Source: Streptomyces sp. NBC_01485 | GTDB lineage: Bacteria > Actinomycetota > Actinomycetes > Streptomycetales > Streptomycetaceae | NCBI RefSeq assembly: GCF_036227125.1 | Contig: NZ_CP109435.1 | Coordinates: 8,122,001 to 8,186,000 of the forward strand | Direction: 5' to 3' | Length of the DNA: 64,000 nt | Shown: positions 16,685 through 24,918 of the stretch, piece after piece | Layout: each line of letters starts with the position of its first letter | Position numbering within the stretch: position 1 is the stretch's first letter | The notes under the pieces: generated by a model | The model's database searches: none | Told to the model about the DNA's origin: nothing | The model's input: only the letters and a program-made list of their open reading frames with translations | Made by a program: the position numbers and the translations under genes

Positions 16685-17908
16685 CTAATCCGTCGTCGCG
16701 AACTGCCCCGGATCGCCCGGTTTCGCCGGGCCGAACCGCTGCGCGATCACCGGCAGCCGTCGCGCGGCGATCGTGTGCGCGGCGGCCCGGGGCGTCGTCC
16801 CGTCCGCCTCCGCCCGGGTCAGCACCAGCTCCACCAGGGCGCGCATCGAGCGGCGCGTGTACGCGAAAGCCTCCTCGGCGTCCGCGCCGATGTCGCCGAA
16901 CAGCGTCCACCACCACCAGGCGTTGGTCCCGGAGTTGACGACGACGTCCGGCAAAACACTCACCCCGCGCGCGTGCAGCAGCGCCTCAGCCTCCGGCAGG
17001 ACGGGCATGTTGGCCGCCTCGGCGATCCACCGGGCACCGATGCGCTCCTGCTCCTCGACGCCGATCGCGTACGACACGGCGGCCGGTACGAGCACCTCCG
17101 CCGCCACCGACAGCCAGGCGTCGCCCGGCAGCTCACGGTCCCCGGGGCGCAGTACGGCGCGGTCCACGGTGCCGTGCGCGTCCCGCGCGGTCAGCAGCGC
17201 CTTCACATCGAGACCGGCCGGGTTGGCGATCGTGCCCTTGACGTCCGCGACGGCCACGACCGTCAGCCCCGCGCGCGTGAGGAAGCGCGCCGTGGCCCCG
17301 CCCATCGTGCCCAGCCCCTGCAGGGCGACCCGCGTCCCGGCGTACGCCACCCCGGCCCGGTCCAGGGCCGTCAGCACGGACTCGGCGACCCCGCAGCCGC
17401 CGACCAGCTCGTCCAGGCCGATGCCGTCCACCTCGACGGCGAAGGCGGCGGCGAGCCGCGCGCGGGCGGCGTCCTCGTCCTCCAGCAGGGGGTAGACCGC
17501 CTGCACGGACGACACCAGCCCCGCTTCGGCGGCCGCCCGGTCCACCAGATCCTGGGTCAGCCCCAGATCCTCGCCGGTGGTCCAGCAGCTCTCCACGTAC
17601 GGCCGCACCGCGCGCAGGTACCGCACCAGCAGCCCGTACGCCTGCGGATCCCGGGGATCGCAGTCGATGCCGCCCTTCGCGCCGCCCAGGGGGACGTAGC
17701 GCGCCTCGGGGTCGTAGTGCAGGGCCTCCTTGAGGCTCATGCCGCGGGCGAGCCCGGTCACCTCGTCCAGGGTGCAGCCCGCCCGCATCCGCAGCCCGCC
17801 GCTGCAGACACCGCGCACGAGCCGGTCGACGACCAGGAAACCCTGGCGGCCGGTGACGTGGTCGGTCCAGGTGAGCGACAGGTAGGGGGCGGGGGCGGGG
17901 GCGGTCAT
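16685..17908 (-). CDS. Glu/Leu/Phe/Val dehydrogenase
   Basis: A 407-aa NAD(P)-dependent amino-acid dehydrogenase performing reversible oxidative deamination. The catalytic lysine motif is YVPLGGAKGGIDCDP near residue 75. The Rossmann dinucleotide site is RVALQGLGTMGGATARFL near 195, and AEAANMPVLPEAEALLHARG, ending in NSGTNAWWWW, forms the active-site closure. Substrate preference (glutamate versus branched-chain or aromatic) cannot be set by eye. The ATG at 17908 has GAGGAG upstream; the frame opens 30 codons earlier without homology. It is followed by the TetR gene. Confidence 0.88.
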   Translation of the reverse strand: MTAPAPAPYLSLTWTDHVTGRQGFLVVDRLVRGVCSGGLRMRAGCTLDEVTGLARGMSLKEALHYDPEARYVPLGGAKGGIDCDPRDPQAYGLLVRYLRAVRPYVESCWTTGEDLGLTQDLVDRAAAEAGLVSSVQAVYPLLEDEDAARARLAAAFAVEVDGIGLDELVGGCGVAESVLTALDRAGVAYAGTRVALQGLGTMGGATARFLTRAGLTVVAVADVKGTIANPAGLDVKALLTARDAHGTVDRAVLRPGDRELPGDAWLSVAAEVLVPAAVSYAIGVEEQERIGARWIAEAANMPVLPEAEALLHARGVSVLPDVVVNSGTNAWWWWTLFGDIGADAEEAFAYTRRSMRALVELVLTRAEADGTTPRAAAHTIAARRLPVIAQRFGPAKPGDPGQFATTD

Positions 17909-17952
17909 ACGGGCTCCTCGACCGGCGCGGACGGTGCCGGGGCTACGGCTGG

Positions 17953-17972
17953 TACTGAACAGTGGGTCAGTA
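17953..17972. promoter_or_regulatory. Inverted repeat TACTGA-N8-TCAGTA, probable TetR operator
   Basis: A 20-nt element with 6-bp arms sits 45 nt upstream of the dehydrogenase start, in its promoter region. Size and symmetry suit a TetR-family dimer, and the TetR gene is the next gene downstream of the dehydrogenase. Confidence 0.5.
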
Positions 17973-18094
17973 TCGGAAGGCGGCGGGCGCGGTGTCAAAG
18001 CGGGCTCGCGGCCCCCGAGTCACCGGGACGCCCCCGTGTTGTCGGAGGGGGGCGACCATAATGGAATGCCTCAGCGAATCCACCTGGAGGTACC

Positions 18095-19324
18095 GTGTCC
18101 GGTTTCCGTCCCATGCGCTCCGGGCTTCGCGCTCAGCGGCCCGCGGCCTTCGGCGCGGACCCGAGCGGTGAGCGCCTGGCGCGTATCCGCAGATCGCCCC
18201 ACTTCAAGGACGGGGTGTTCGAGAACCCCGGCGGCCAGGCGCAGATCCGCCCCTCGGGCGGCGGGATGCTCGACTTCGCCAAGAACTTCTTCGACAAGGA
18301 AAAGCGCTCCCTGCGTGCCCCCACGGGCCGGATCCCGGTGCATGCCACCACCCTCGCCGACCTCGCGAAGCCGCCCGTCACGGGCCTGCGCCTGACGTGG
18401 ATGGGGCACTCCGGTGTGCTCGCGGAGATCGACGGGCAGCGCGTCCTGTTCGACCCCGTCTGGGGCACGCGCTGCTCCCCGTTCCCCTTCGCCGGACCCA
18501 AGCGGCTGCACCCGGTGCCGCTCCCGCTGGCCGCGCTGGGCCCGGTCGACGTCGTCGTCATCTCGCACGACCACTACGACCATCTGGACATGCCCACGAT
18601 CAAGGCGCTGGCCGGCACGGACACCCTGTTCGCCGTACCGCTCGGCGTCGGCGCCCACCTCGAACACTGGGGTGTCTCCGCCGACCGGCTGCGCGAGGTG
18701 GACTGGCACGAGGCGACGAAGGTCGGCGGCCTCACCCTGACCGCCACCCCGGCCCGCCACTTCTGCGGCCGCGGCCTCCGCAACACCCAGCACACCCTGT
18801 GGGCGTCCTGGGTCGTCGCCGGCGAGGAGCACCGGATCTACCACAGCGGCGACACCGGCTACTTCGACGGCTTCAAGGACATCGGCGCCGACCACGGCCC
18901 GTTCGACGCGACGATGATCCAGATCGGCGCGTACTCCGACTTCTGGCCCGACGACGACCCCGAGTCCGCGCCCTTGCCGGGCGGCTGGCCGGACATTCAC
19001 ATGAACCCCGCTCAGGGCGTCCAAACCCACCTCGACCTGCAAGGAGGCGAGGCGAGCGGGGTCCTGCTCCCGATCCACTGGGGTTCGTTCAACCTCTCGC
19101 TGCACCCCTGGGCGGAGCCCGGCGAATGGACGCTGGCCGCCGCGCAGGCCGTCGGCCAGGCGGTCGCCCTGCCCGTACCGGGCCTGCCGTTCGAGCCCGC
19201 CGGCGACCTTCCCGTGCACCCCTGGTGGCGGGACGTGTCGGCGCCCCTCAGCCGCCGGTGGCCCGTCCCGGCGGGCACCCCCAGGACGACGCGCGAAGAC
19301 CTCGACCTCGTGGGCGAGGACTGA
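18095..19324 (+). CDS. MBL-fold metal-dependent hydrolase (NAPE-PLD/UlaG-like)
   Basis: A 409-aa protein with the metallo-beta-lactamase core: WMGHSGVLAEIDGQRVLFDPVWG, the metal motif SHDHYDHLDMPTI near residues 158-165, TPARHFCGRGL, IYHSGDTGYFDGFKDI and LLPIHWGSFNLS near the C terminus. The order and the inserted HFCGRG segment resemble the NAPE-phospholipase-D-like or UlaG-like branch rather than beta-lactamases. There is no signal peptide; the first 90 residues (RLARIRRSPHFKDGVFEN) are typical of this subgroup in actinobacteria. The GTG start lies near a CTGGAGG site. Substrate unknown. Confidence 0.85.
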   Translation: MSGFRPMRSGLRAQRPAAFGADPSGERLARIRRSPHFKDGVFENPGGQAQIRPSGGGMLDFAKNFFDKEKRSLRAPTGRIPVHATTLADLAKPPVTGLRLTWMGHSGVLAEIDGQRVLFDPVWGTRCSPFPFAGPKRLHPVPLPLAALGPVDVVVISHDHYDHLDMPTIKALAGTDTLFAVPLGVGAHLEHWGVSADRLREVDWHEATKVGGLTLTATPARHFCGRGLRNTQHTLWASWVVAGEEHRIYHSGDTGYFDGFKDIGADHGPFDATMIQIGAYSDFWPDDDPESAPLPGGWPDIHMNPAQGVQTHLDLQGGEASGVLLPIHWGSFNLSLHPWAEPGEWTLAAAQAVGQAVALPVPGLPFEPAGDLPVHPWWRDVSAPLSRRWPVPAGTPRTTREDLDLVGED

Positions 19325-19330
19325 ACCGTG

Positions 19331-19357
19331 CGGCAGTGTCGGCAGTGACGGCAGTGA
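19331..19357. repeat. Three tandem 9-bp units (CGGCAGTGA)
   Basis: Three adjacent copies, the first differing in the last base, directly after the MBL gene and at the 3' end of the fabH remnant. Confidence 0.8.
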
Positions 19358-19575
19358 CGGCGCCCTGAGCCAGGAGTTGGTCGACGGCCGGCGGAATCGA
19401 CGCGGCGGAGGTGTTGCCGGCGCTGACGACGTCCATGGGCCACGGCGATGTGCGGGGCGAGGCCGAGAGACCGGGCGGCGGCGTCGACGATCGGGGCGTC
19501 GGCCTGGTGCGGGATGAACGCGGCGAGGTCGGCGACCGCCGGCGCGACAGATCGCGCCAACGGCAAGGTTCTCAA
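19335..19575 (-). pseudogene. Decayed 3-oxoacyl-ACP synthase III (FabH) C-terminal fragment
   Basis: Read on the minus strand, one frame gives DLAAFIPHQADAPIVDAAAR followed by SLGLAPHIAVA. After a frame change near 19440 the neighbouring frame continues VVSAGNTSAASIPPAVDQLL. Together these are the last third of a KAS III: the catalytic His in PHQA and the Asn in GNTSAAS are both recognisable. There is no N-terminal part with the Cys, and the frame is broken. It is a dead remnant, perhaps left by deletion of a former biosynthetic locus. Confidence 0.75.
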
Positions 19576-20045
19576 GCGAGCCGTCCGTGAGCGGTACTGG
19601 GCGGGCCGGTCCAGGCAGGTCTGAATGGCGGACGGAAGCCAAGGCCACGACCGATACGGTGAGTGACGTTCGGAAGGCTTCTGGAGGTTTCTGTCGGCGG
19701 CGGCGAAGTGCCGGAGGGCGGCCCCGGTGAGCCGATCGGGGTGGGAGAGGATTCGGCGGCGCGGGCCGGGAGGCGGAAGCTCCCCGGCCCGCGCCGTCTT
19801 TCCGGGATCACCTCTGACCAGGTCTGATCGACTTCTTTCCGCTCCGCGCCCCGGATCGCGCGAACTTATCGGTCTGCCGTGCGAACCCTCATACCAGAGC
19901 GGGACGCTCCCCGTGAGACTTTGTCAACTGCCCACCGCACCTGATGCGTTGACGACTACTGTGAGTGTCCGTCGGGCGACACCGGGCCGAATTCTTGGCT
20001 CTCCCGACCGACAGTCAGGCTCGACGGACCAGTACGAGGACACCG
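19576..20045. other. Non-coding gap between the fabH remnant and the conservon operon
   Basis: I see no gene here; the long frames across it are high-GC artefacts. It contains a strong hairpin (19757-19796), and GTCAAC/GTTGAC in inverted orientation at 19923-19928 and 19948-19953, within about 120 nt of the conservon start, where its promoter should lie. Confidence 0.5.
19757..19801. terminator. Hairpin with 14-bp perfect stem
   Basis: CGGCGCGGGCCGGG at 19757-19770 pairs with its exact complement at 19783-19796 across a 12-nt loop, followed by TCTTT. It probably insulates the conservon operon from upstream transcription, including from the decayed fabH region. Confidence 0.7.
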
Positions 20046-22637
20046 ATGTCTCACCTCCGCGCACCCGCCACACGCGCAGACCGCCGCGAGGGCGGGCGGC
20101 ACGGGCGGCCGGTCGCCCGCACCGCACCAGCGCCGGCCGAGACACACATACGGCCCCAGTTGCTGCGGCTCGCCGTGCTCCCCCCGACCGCGGTCGCCCT
20201 CAGCGCCTGCGCGGTCGTCCTGTTCACCGTGCGCTCCACCGGCGTCCGGCCCGGCCCGACCCTGTGGGCGGTGCTGGCCGGCGCGGTCGCGGTGACCGGC
20301 GTCGGCATCGTGATCGCCGCCGTGGCCGCCGACAGAGCCGCCCGCTCCGTCAGCGACCGCGTCGCGGCCCTGCGCCGGGGCAGCGCGCGCGGCGAGGCCG
20401 ACCTGCGGGCCGTCATCGAGGCGCTGCGCCGCGGCGAGGTCCCGCCCCAGCGCACCTCGCGCGGCGGCCCGCCCGCCCACGACGCCGACGACTTCGAACT
20501 GCTCGCCGCCGACCTGGCCCGGTCTCACGACGGGGCCGTCACCGCCGTCGTACAGGCCGCGCAGTTGTCCAGCCAGGCCGGCAGCGAACAGAAGCTGGAG
20601 GTCTTCGTCAACCTCGCGCGGCGCCTTCAGTCCCTGGTGCACCGCGAGATCTCGATCCTCGACGAGCTGGAGAACGAGATCGAGGACCCCGACCTGCTCA
20701 AGGGCCTCTTCCACGTCGACCACCTCGCCACCCGCATCCGCCGCCACGCCGAGAACCTCGCCGTCCTCGGCGGGGCCGTCTCCCGGCGCCAGTGGAGCAA
20801 CCCGGTCTGTATGACCGAGGTGCTGCGCTCCGCCATCGCCGAGGTCGAGCAGTACTCGCGGGTCAAACTCGTCCCGCCCATCGACGGCGAACTGCGCGGG
20901 CACGCCGTCGCCGACGTCATCCACCTCCTGGCCGAACTCGTCGAGAACGCCACGGTGTTCTCCGCCCCGCACACCCAGGTGCTGCTGCGCGCCAACCTCG
21001 TCACCTCCGGGCTCGCCGTCGAGGTCGAGGACCGCGGCCTCGGCATGCCCGTCGAGGAGCAGGCCCGGATGAACGCCCTGCTCGCCGACCCCGACCAGGT
21101 CAACGTCGGCCGCCTGCTGGCCGACGGCCGCATCGGCCTGTTCGTCGTCTCCCAGCTCGCCCGCCGGCACGGCATCCGGGTCCGCCTCCAGTCCAACATC
21201 TACGGCGGCGTCCAGGCCGTCCTGGTCGTCCCGCAGGCCCTGCTGGGCTCGCCGCCCGGCATCCCCGGAGCCGCACAACAGGGCCCGGACACCGACGGCA
21301 CCGGCTTCCCCCTGGCCCCCACCACAACCAACTCGCCCCGCCCCGTCCTGCCACCCGTCCCCCACCCCACCCCCGGGACGGCACCTACGGCGGCCCATGC
21401 CCCCGCTCCCGCACACCCGCAAGGCCCCCGAAACACCGCAGGCGGAGGCCGACGGCGGGCACCGGCACAGTCACCGGACACGACGGACACGGGCAACTCC
21501 CCGGTCCTGCCCCGGACGCGAGCGGATGTGGGCACCGACCCGGCCAGGTCACCGTTGCCGGGCCGGACACGGGACACCACGCGCACGGGCTGGCCCTCAC
21601 CCCAAGCCACTCCCGACGCAGCCGTCCCGGAGGGCCCGGCTCAGACCCAGGGCGCCGGTGACACGGGTGAGTCGCGGGGTTCGGCTCGGTTGCAGGGCGC
21701 CGGCGATGCGGGCGGGCCGCAGGGTTCGGTGCCGGTGCACGGCACCCCGGATGTGGTCTGGTCTTCGTTCCAGGGCGCCGACGACGTAAGCCTGTCGCCG
21801 GGCTCGGCTCAGCGGCAGGGCGTTGCCGAAGCGGGCCGTTCGCACGACTCGGCTCACGTGCGCGGCAGCGCCGACGTGGGCCAGTCGTTCGGCTCGACGT
21901 GGGTGCGGGGCTCCACGGCCCCCGGCACCTCCACCGCCACCTCCACCGCCTTGCCGGAAGAGGGGCGGAGCATCTCGGACACGGGCCAGTTCTCGGCCTT
22001 GCCGCAGCGGCAGCCGCAGCAGCCAGAGATGCGGCCGCAGCCAGAGATGCAGTCGCAGTCGCCGTCGGAGCCGCAGACGCAGCACACGCCCGCCTCCGGG
22101 GTGCCCTTCGTCTCCTCGCGGCCTCAGGGAGTCTCGGACGTCACCCGTGCGGATGCCCCTCGTACGGACACACCCCATGCGAACGGGCGCCGACCCGCAC
22201 CCCTACCCGTCCGCGGCGCACGCGAGACGCGGCCCAACCCGTCGGAGGCCGTGCCCGGTGTCCGGGGCGGCGACCGGCATGTCGTCGAGGAGAACGAGGG
22301 CATCGCACCCACCCCACGCGTCGGCGCCGTGCGCGGCACCATGGGCAAGCCCCAACTGCCCCGCCGCCGCGCCCAGGAGCACATCGTCCCCCAACTGCGC
22401 GGCGGTCCGGCCCCACGGCAGGACACCGAGCAGCCCGCCGCCCACGACCCCGGCCTGATGGCCGCCTTCCAGCGGGGCATCGGCCTGGCCGAGGCCCAGC
22501 AGAGCCTGGAGGGGGACGTCACGGACCCGCCCCCGCACCCGCTGCCGTACCCGGCGTACGGCGCGCAGGACGGGCTGGACCTGCCCGGTACCGATCAACC
22601 CACCGCCCGGCACGACGGGAGCACACCAGCCGGATGA
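20046..22637 (+). CDS. Conservon sensor-kinase-like ATPase (CvnA type)
   Basis: An 863-aa membrane protein. Two transmembrane helices lie at about residues 38-61 and 72-94. A linker leads to the conserved DHLATRIRRHAENLAVLGG segment (about 225). An HATPase domain follows with the N-box HLLAELVENATVFS near 297 and a G-box EDRGLGMP near 330. From about residue 410 the protein becomes a roughly 450-residue low-complexity tail rich in Pro, Gly, Ser and Thr, with loosely repeated 20-residue units such as GAGDTGESRGSARLQ. CvnA proteins work with B, C and D partners as a G-protein-like membrane complex. The ATG at 20046 has GAGG 6 nt upstream. Confidence 0.9.
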   Translation: MSHLRAPATRADRREGGRHGRPVARTAPAPAETHIRPQLLRLAVLPPTAVALSACAVVLFTVRSTGVRPGPTLWAVLAGAVAVTGVGIVIAAVAADRAARSVSDRVAALRRGSARGEADLRAVIEALRRGEVPPQRTSRGGPPAHDADDFELLAADLARSHDGAVTAVVQAAQLSSQAGSEQKLEVFVNLARRLQSLVHREISILDELENEIEDPDLLKGLFHVDHLATRIRRHAENLAVLGGAVSRRQWSNPVCMTEVLRSAIAEVEQYSRVKLVPPIDGELRGHAVADVIHLLAELVENATVFSAPHTQVLLRANLVTSGLAVEVEDRGLGMPVEEQARMNALLADPDQVNVGRLLADGRIGLFVVSQLARRHGIRVRLQSNIYGGVQAVLVVPQALLGSPPGIPGAAQQGPDTDGTGFPLAPTTTNSPRPVLPPVPHPTPGTAPTAAHAPAPAHPQGPRNTAGGGRRRAPAQSPDTTDTGNSPVLPRTRADVGTDPARSPLPGRTRDTTRTGWPSPQATPDAAVPEGPAQTQGAGDTGESRGSARLQGAGDAGGPQGSVPVHGTPDVVWSSFQGADDVSLSPGSAQRQGVAEAGRSHDSAHVRGSADVGQSFGSTWVRGSTAPGTSTATSTALPEEGRSISDTGQFSALPQRQPQQPEMRPQPEMQSQSPSEPQTQHTPASGVPFVSSRPQGVSDVTRADAPRTDTPHANGRRPAPLPVRGARETRPNPSEAVPGVRGGDRHVVEENEGIAPTPRVGAVRGTMGKPQLPRRRAQEHIVPQLRGGPAPRQDTEQPAAHDPGLMAAFQRGIGLAEAQQSLEGDVTDPPPHPLPYPAYGAQDGLDLPGTDQPTARHDGSTPAG

Positions 22638-22759
22638 GCACGCTGAGCACAGCCACCCCCACCCCCACCCCCACCCCGATCCTCACCCCCACGCCCACCC
22701 CCGCCCCCACGACCCCCACCGCTCCCACAGACCTTCGTACCCCAAGGAGTCGATCCACC
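22638..22759 (+). repeat. CCCCCA-rich degenerate tandem repeat in the CvnA-CvnB gap
   Basis: From about 22653 to 22733 the DNA is a run of CCCCCA/CCCCCG hexamer-like units interrupted by ACCCCGATCCTCACC. An in-frame ATG at 22634 overlapping the CvnA stop would translate it as a Thr-Pro-rich extension of the roadblock protein, but the consensus ribosome site and domain start are downstream of it. Confidence 0.7.
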
Positions 22760-23197
22760 ATGGCGAGCGACGCACCGACGACCGGCCATGTATCCGATCT
22801 CGACTGGCTGATGAGCGGCCTCGTGCAGCGTGTACCGCACACCACGAGCGCGGTGCTGCTCTCCTGCGACGGGCTGGTGAAGTCGGTCCACGGCCTCGAC
22901 CACGACAGCGCCGACCACATGGCGGCCCTGGCCTCCGGCCTCTACTCCCTCGGCCGCAGCGCCGGCATCCGGTTCGGCGACGGCGGGGACGTACGGCAGG
23001 TCGTCGTCGAACTCGACGCGACGCTCCTGTTCGTCACCACCGCGGGCTCCGGCACGTGTCTCGCCGTACTCGCCGGACGCGAGGCCGACGCGGCCGTGCT
23101 CGGTTACGAGATGGCGATGCTCGTGAAGAGCGTCCGGCCGTATCTCATGACCGCGCCCCGGCAGTACGCCGTCGAACCGTCGGTGATGGGACCTTGA
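22760..23197 (+). CDS. Roadblock/LC7 domain protein (CvnB type)
   Basis: A 145-aa protein with a single roadblock/LC7 fold: LDWLMSGLVQRVPHTTSAVL, LSCDGLVKSVHGLDHDSADH, MAALASGLYSLGRSAG and LLFVTTAGSGTCLAVLAGRE. In conservons the B protein binds the D GTPase and modulates nucleotide exchange. I chose the ATG at 22760 because AAGGAGT lies 9 nt upstream. An alternative ATG at 22634 overlapping the CvnA stop (ATGA) would add a 42-residue Thr-Pro repeat. Its stop overlaps possible starts of the next gene. Confidence 0.93.
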   Translation: MASDAPTTGHVSDLDWLMSGLVQRVPHTTSAVLLSCDGLVKSVHGLDHDSADHMAALASGLYSLGRSAGIRFGDGGDVRQVVVELDATLLFVTTAGSGTCLAVLAGREADAAVLGYEMAMLVKSVRPYLMTAPRQYAVEPSVMGP

Positions 23198-23202
23198 GCG
23201 TG

Positions 23203-23571
23203 ATGGCGGCCGGCGACGGGCCCTGGCTCGACGACGCGGCCGGACGGCTGGTGCGCCCGTTCACGGTCAGCAACGGCCGGACCAAGCCCAGCGTCGCCCT
23301 CGATCTCATGTCGCAGGTGAGAGCCACCGGGGCGACCCCCCTCGGCTACCTCGGCCCCGAACACGCGACCGCGCTCGACCTGACCCGGGTACCCGTGTCG
23401 GTCGCCGAGATCGCGGCCCATCTGAAGCTCCCGGCAGCGGTCACCAAAGTGCTGCTGTCGGACCTCCTCGACTGCGGGGCGCTGACCACCAAGCCCCCCG
23501 AGTTCCACCACAACCCCACCGACCGGGCCCTACTGGAGGCAGTGCTCGATGGACTACGACGACAGCTCTGA
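23203..23571 (+). CDS. DUF742 protein (CvnC type)
   Basis: A 122-aa protein. It opens with GPWLDDAAGRLVRPFTVSNGRTKP, then LDLMSQVRATG, and a winged-helix-like part VSVAEIAAHLKLPAAVTKVLLSDL ending GALTTKPPEF. These are hallmarks of DUF742, the third conservon component. In-frame TTG 23194, GTG 23200 and ATG 23203 are all possible starts; TTG overlaps the upstream stop and GTG has the best spacing to TGGGA. I report the ATG as the conservative choice. It overlaps the GTPase gene by 23 nt. Confidence 0.92.
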   Translation: MAAGDGPWLDDAAGRLVRPFTVSNGRTKPSVALDLMSQVRATGATPLGYLGPEHATALDLTRVPVSVAEIAAHLKLPAAVTKVLLSDLLDCGALTTKPPEFHHNPTDRALLEAVLDGLRRQL

Positions 23572-24268
23572 GTACGGCGAGCACCGCAACTACGGCGACC
23601 ATGACAAGCACGGAGATCACGACGACTACGGCGCTCAAGGCGACTACGGGACTCACGGCGACTACGGCGCTCACGAAGGGCGTTCCGACCCCTTCCCCAC
23701 GGCCCTGAAGATCCTGGTCGCGGGCGGTTTCGGGGTCGGCAAGACGACCTTCGTCGGCGCGGTGAGCGAGATCGCGCCGCTGAGCACGGAGGAACTGCTC
23801 ACCACGGTCAGTGCCGCCACCGACAACCTCGACGGCATCGAGAACAAGGTCGAGACGACCGTCGCCATGGACTTCGGCCGTATCACCCTCGACCCGGACC
23901 ACGTCCTCTACCTGTTCGGCACACCCGGCCAGGAGCGGTTCTGGTTCATGTGGGACGAACTGTCCGAGGGCGCCCTCGGCGCGGTCATCCTCGCCGACAC
24001 CCGCCGCCTGGAGGAGTGCTTCGCCGCCGTCGACTTCTTCGAGGAACGCGGCCTGTCCTTCATCATCGCCGTCAACGAGTTCGACGGCTCCCACCGCTAC
24101 GCCCCCGAGGAGGTACGCGCCGCCATCGACCTGGACCCGGACGTCCCCATCGTGCGCTGCGACGCCCGGATCTCCGCGTCCGGCGTCCAGACCCTGCTCA
24201 CCCTCGTCAAACACCTCATCGCCCACGCACCGGCCGCACCTCAGCCGAGCCGCGGCGCCCACATGTGA
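23549..24268 (+). CDS. Ras-like GTP-binding protein (CvnD type)
   Basis: A 239-aa protein of the conservon small GTPase family. The P-loop is VAGGFGVGKTTFVGAVSEI near residue 55. Switch-type ATDNLDGIENKVETTVAMDFG, G3 LFGTPGQERFWFMWDEL and a G4-like FIIAVNEFDG follow. Uniquely for this protein, residues 4-44 are a low-complexity tract of Tyr-Gly-Asp/Glu-His units (YGDHDKHGDHDDYG and GDYGTHGDYGAH). The tract may be a disordered or metal-binding extension and has the look of a recent tandem expansion. The gene begins inside the DUF742 gene, so the products are translationally coupled. Confidence 0.93.
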   Translation: MDYDDSSEYGEHRNYGDHDKHGDHDDYGAQGDYGTHGDYGAHEGRSDPFPTALKILVAGGFGVGKTTFVGAVSEIAPLSTEELLTTVSAATDNLDGIENKVETTVAMDFGRITLDPDHVLYLFGTPGQERFWFMWDELSEGALGAVILADTRRLEECFAAVDFFEERGLSFIIAVNEFDGSHRYAPEEVRAAIDLDPDVPIVRCDARISASGVQTLLTLVKHLIAHAPAAPQPSRGAHM

Positions 24269-24329
24269 CCGCCGCACCCAACGCCCCGGAGCCGCATATG
24301 ACCCACGTCCACAGCGACGGAGCCCGGCC

Positions 24330-24902
24330 ATGAGCTACGACCCGCCGCGCCCGGCCGGTCGTCTGCTGCTCACCCCGGAGGACAAGGAAGCTCCCGCCCG
24401 CACCCGGAGGCTGCGCCGACTCGGCCTCGGGGAACGGCCGGAGCCCGCCCTTGACGCCTTCGCGGACCGCCTCGCCGAGGTGACCGGAGCGCCGTACGCC
24501 ATGGTCAACTTCCTTGACGAGGAACGGCAGTTCTTCGCCGGGCTGCACACCCCGGCCGGCGGCCGGGCGGCCCGTGGCGGCAAGCCCGAGATGGGCCGCC
24601 GGCTGCCCCGCGACTACGGCTACTGCCCGCACGTCGTCGTCCGGCGCAAGGCACTCGTCCTGGAGGACGTGGGCGACTACCCGCGCTTCGCGGGCAACCC
24701 GGTCGTCGACGAGTACGGCATCCGCTCCTACCTCGGCGCCCCGCTCATCGACACGACCGGCATGGTGCTGGGCACGGTGTGCGTCGCCGACCTCGCGCCC
24801 CGGCCCTGGGGGAAGGCCGGCCTGGAGACCATCAAGGCGACGGCCGCCGACCTCGTCGGACAACTGCGCTGGCGGGAGGCCGACGAGTTCCTCGCGCCGT
24901 GA
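24330..24902 (+). CDS. GAF-domain protein closing the conservon operon
   Basis: A 190-aa protein with one GAF domain over about residues 35-185: LAEVTGAPYAMVNFLDEERQ, FFAGLH, GYCPHVVVRRKALVLEDVGD, NPVVDEYGIRSYLGAPL and VLGTVCVADLAPRPWG. GAF domains bind small ligands or sense redox through haem or tetrapyrroles; the conserved GYC...RSYLGAPL pattern is typical of streptomycete stand-alone GAF proteins next to cvn genes. The ATG lies 61 nt after the GTPase stop with no terminator between, so it probably belongs to the same transcript. Confidence 0.85.
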   Translation: MSYDPPRPAGRLLLTPEDKEAPARTRRLRRLGLGERPEPALDAFADRLAEVTGAPYAMVNFLDEERQFFAGLHTPAGGRAARGGKPEMGRRLPRDYGYCPHVVVRRKALVLEDVGDYPRFAGNPVVDEYGIRSYLGAPLIDTTGMVLGTVCVADLAPRPWGKAGLETIKATAADLVGQLRWREADEFLAP

Positions 24903-24918
24903 GAGAGGCGTACGCCCG

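Noticed and set aside
19956..21422. 488-aa minus-strand frame opposite the conservon sensor gene
   Set aside because: Shadow of the plus-strand ATPase, whose N-box, G-box and partner genes are clear.
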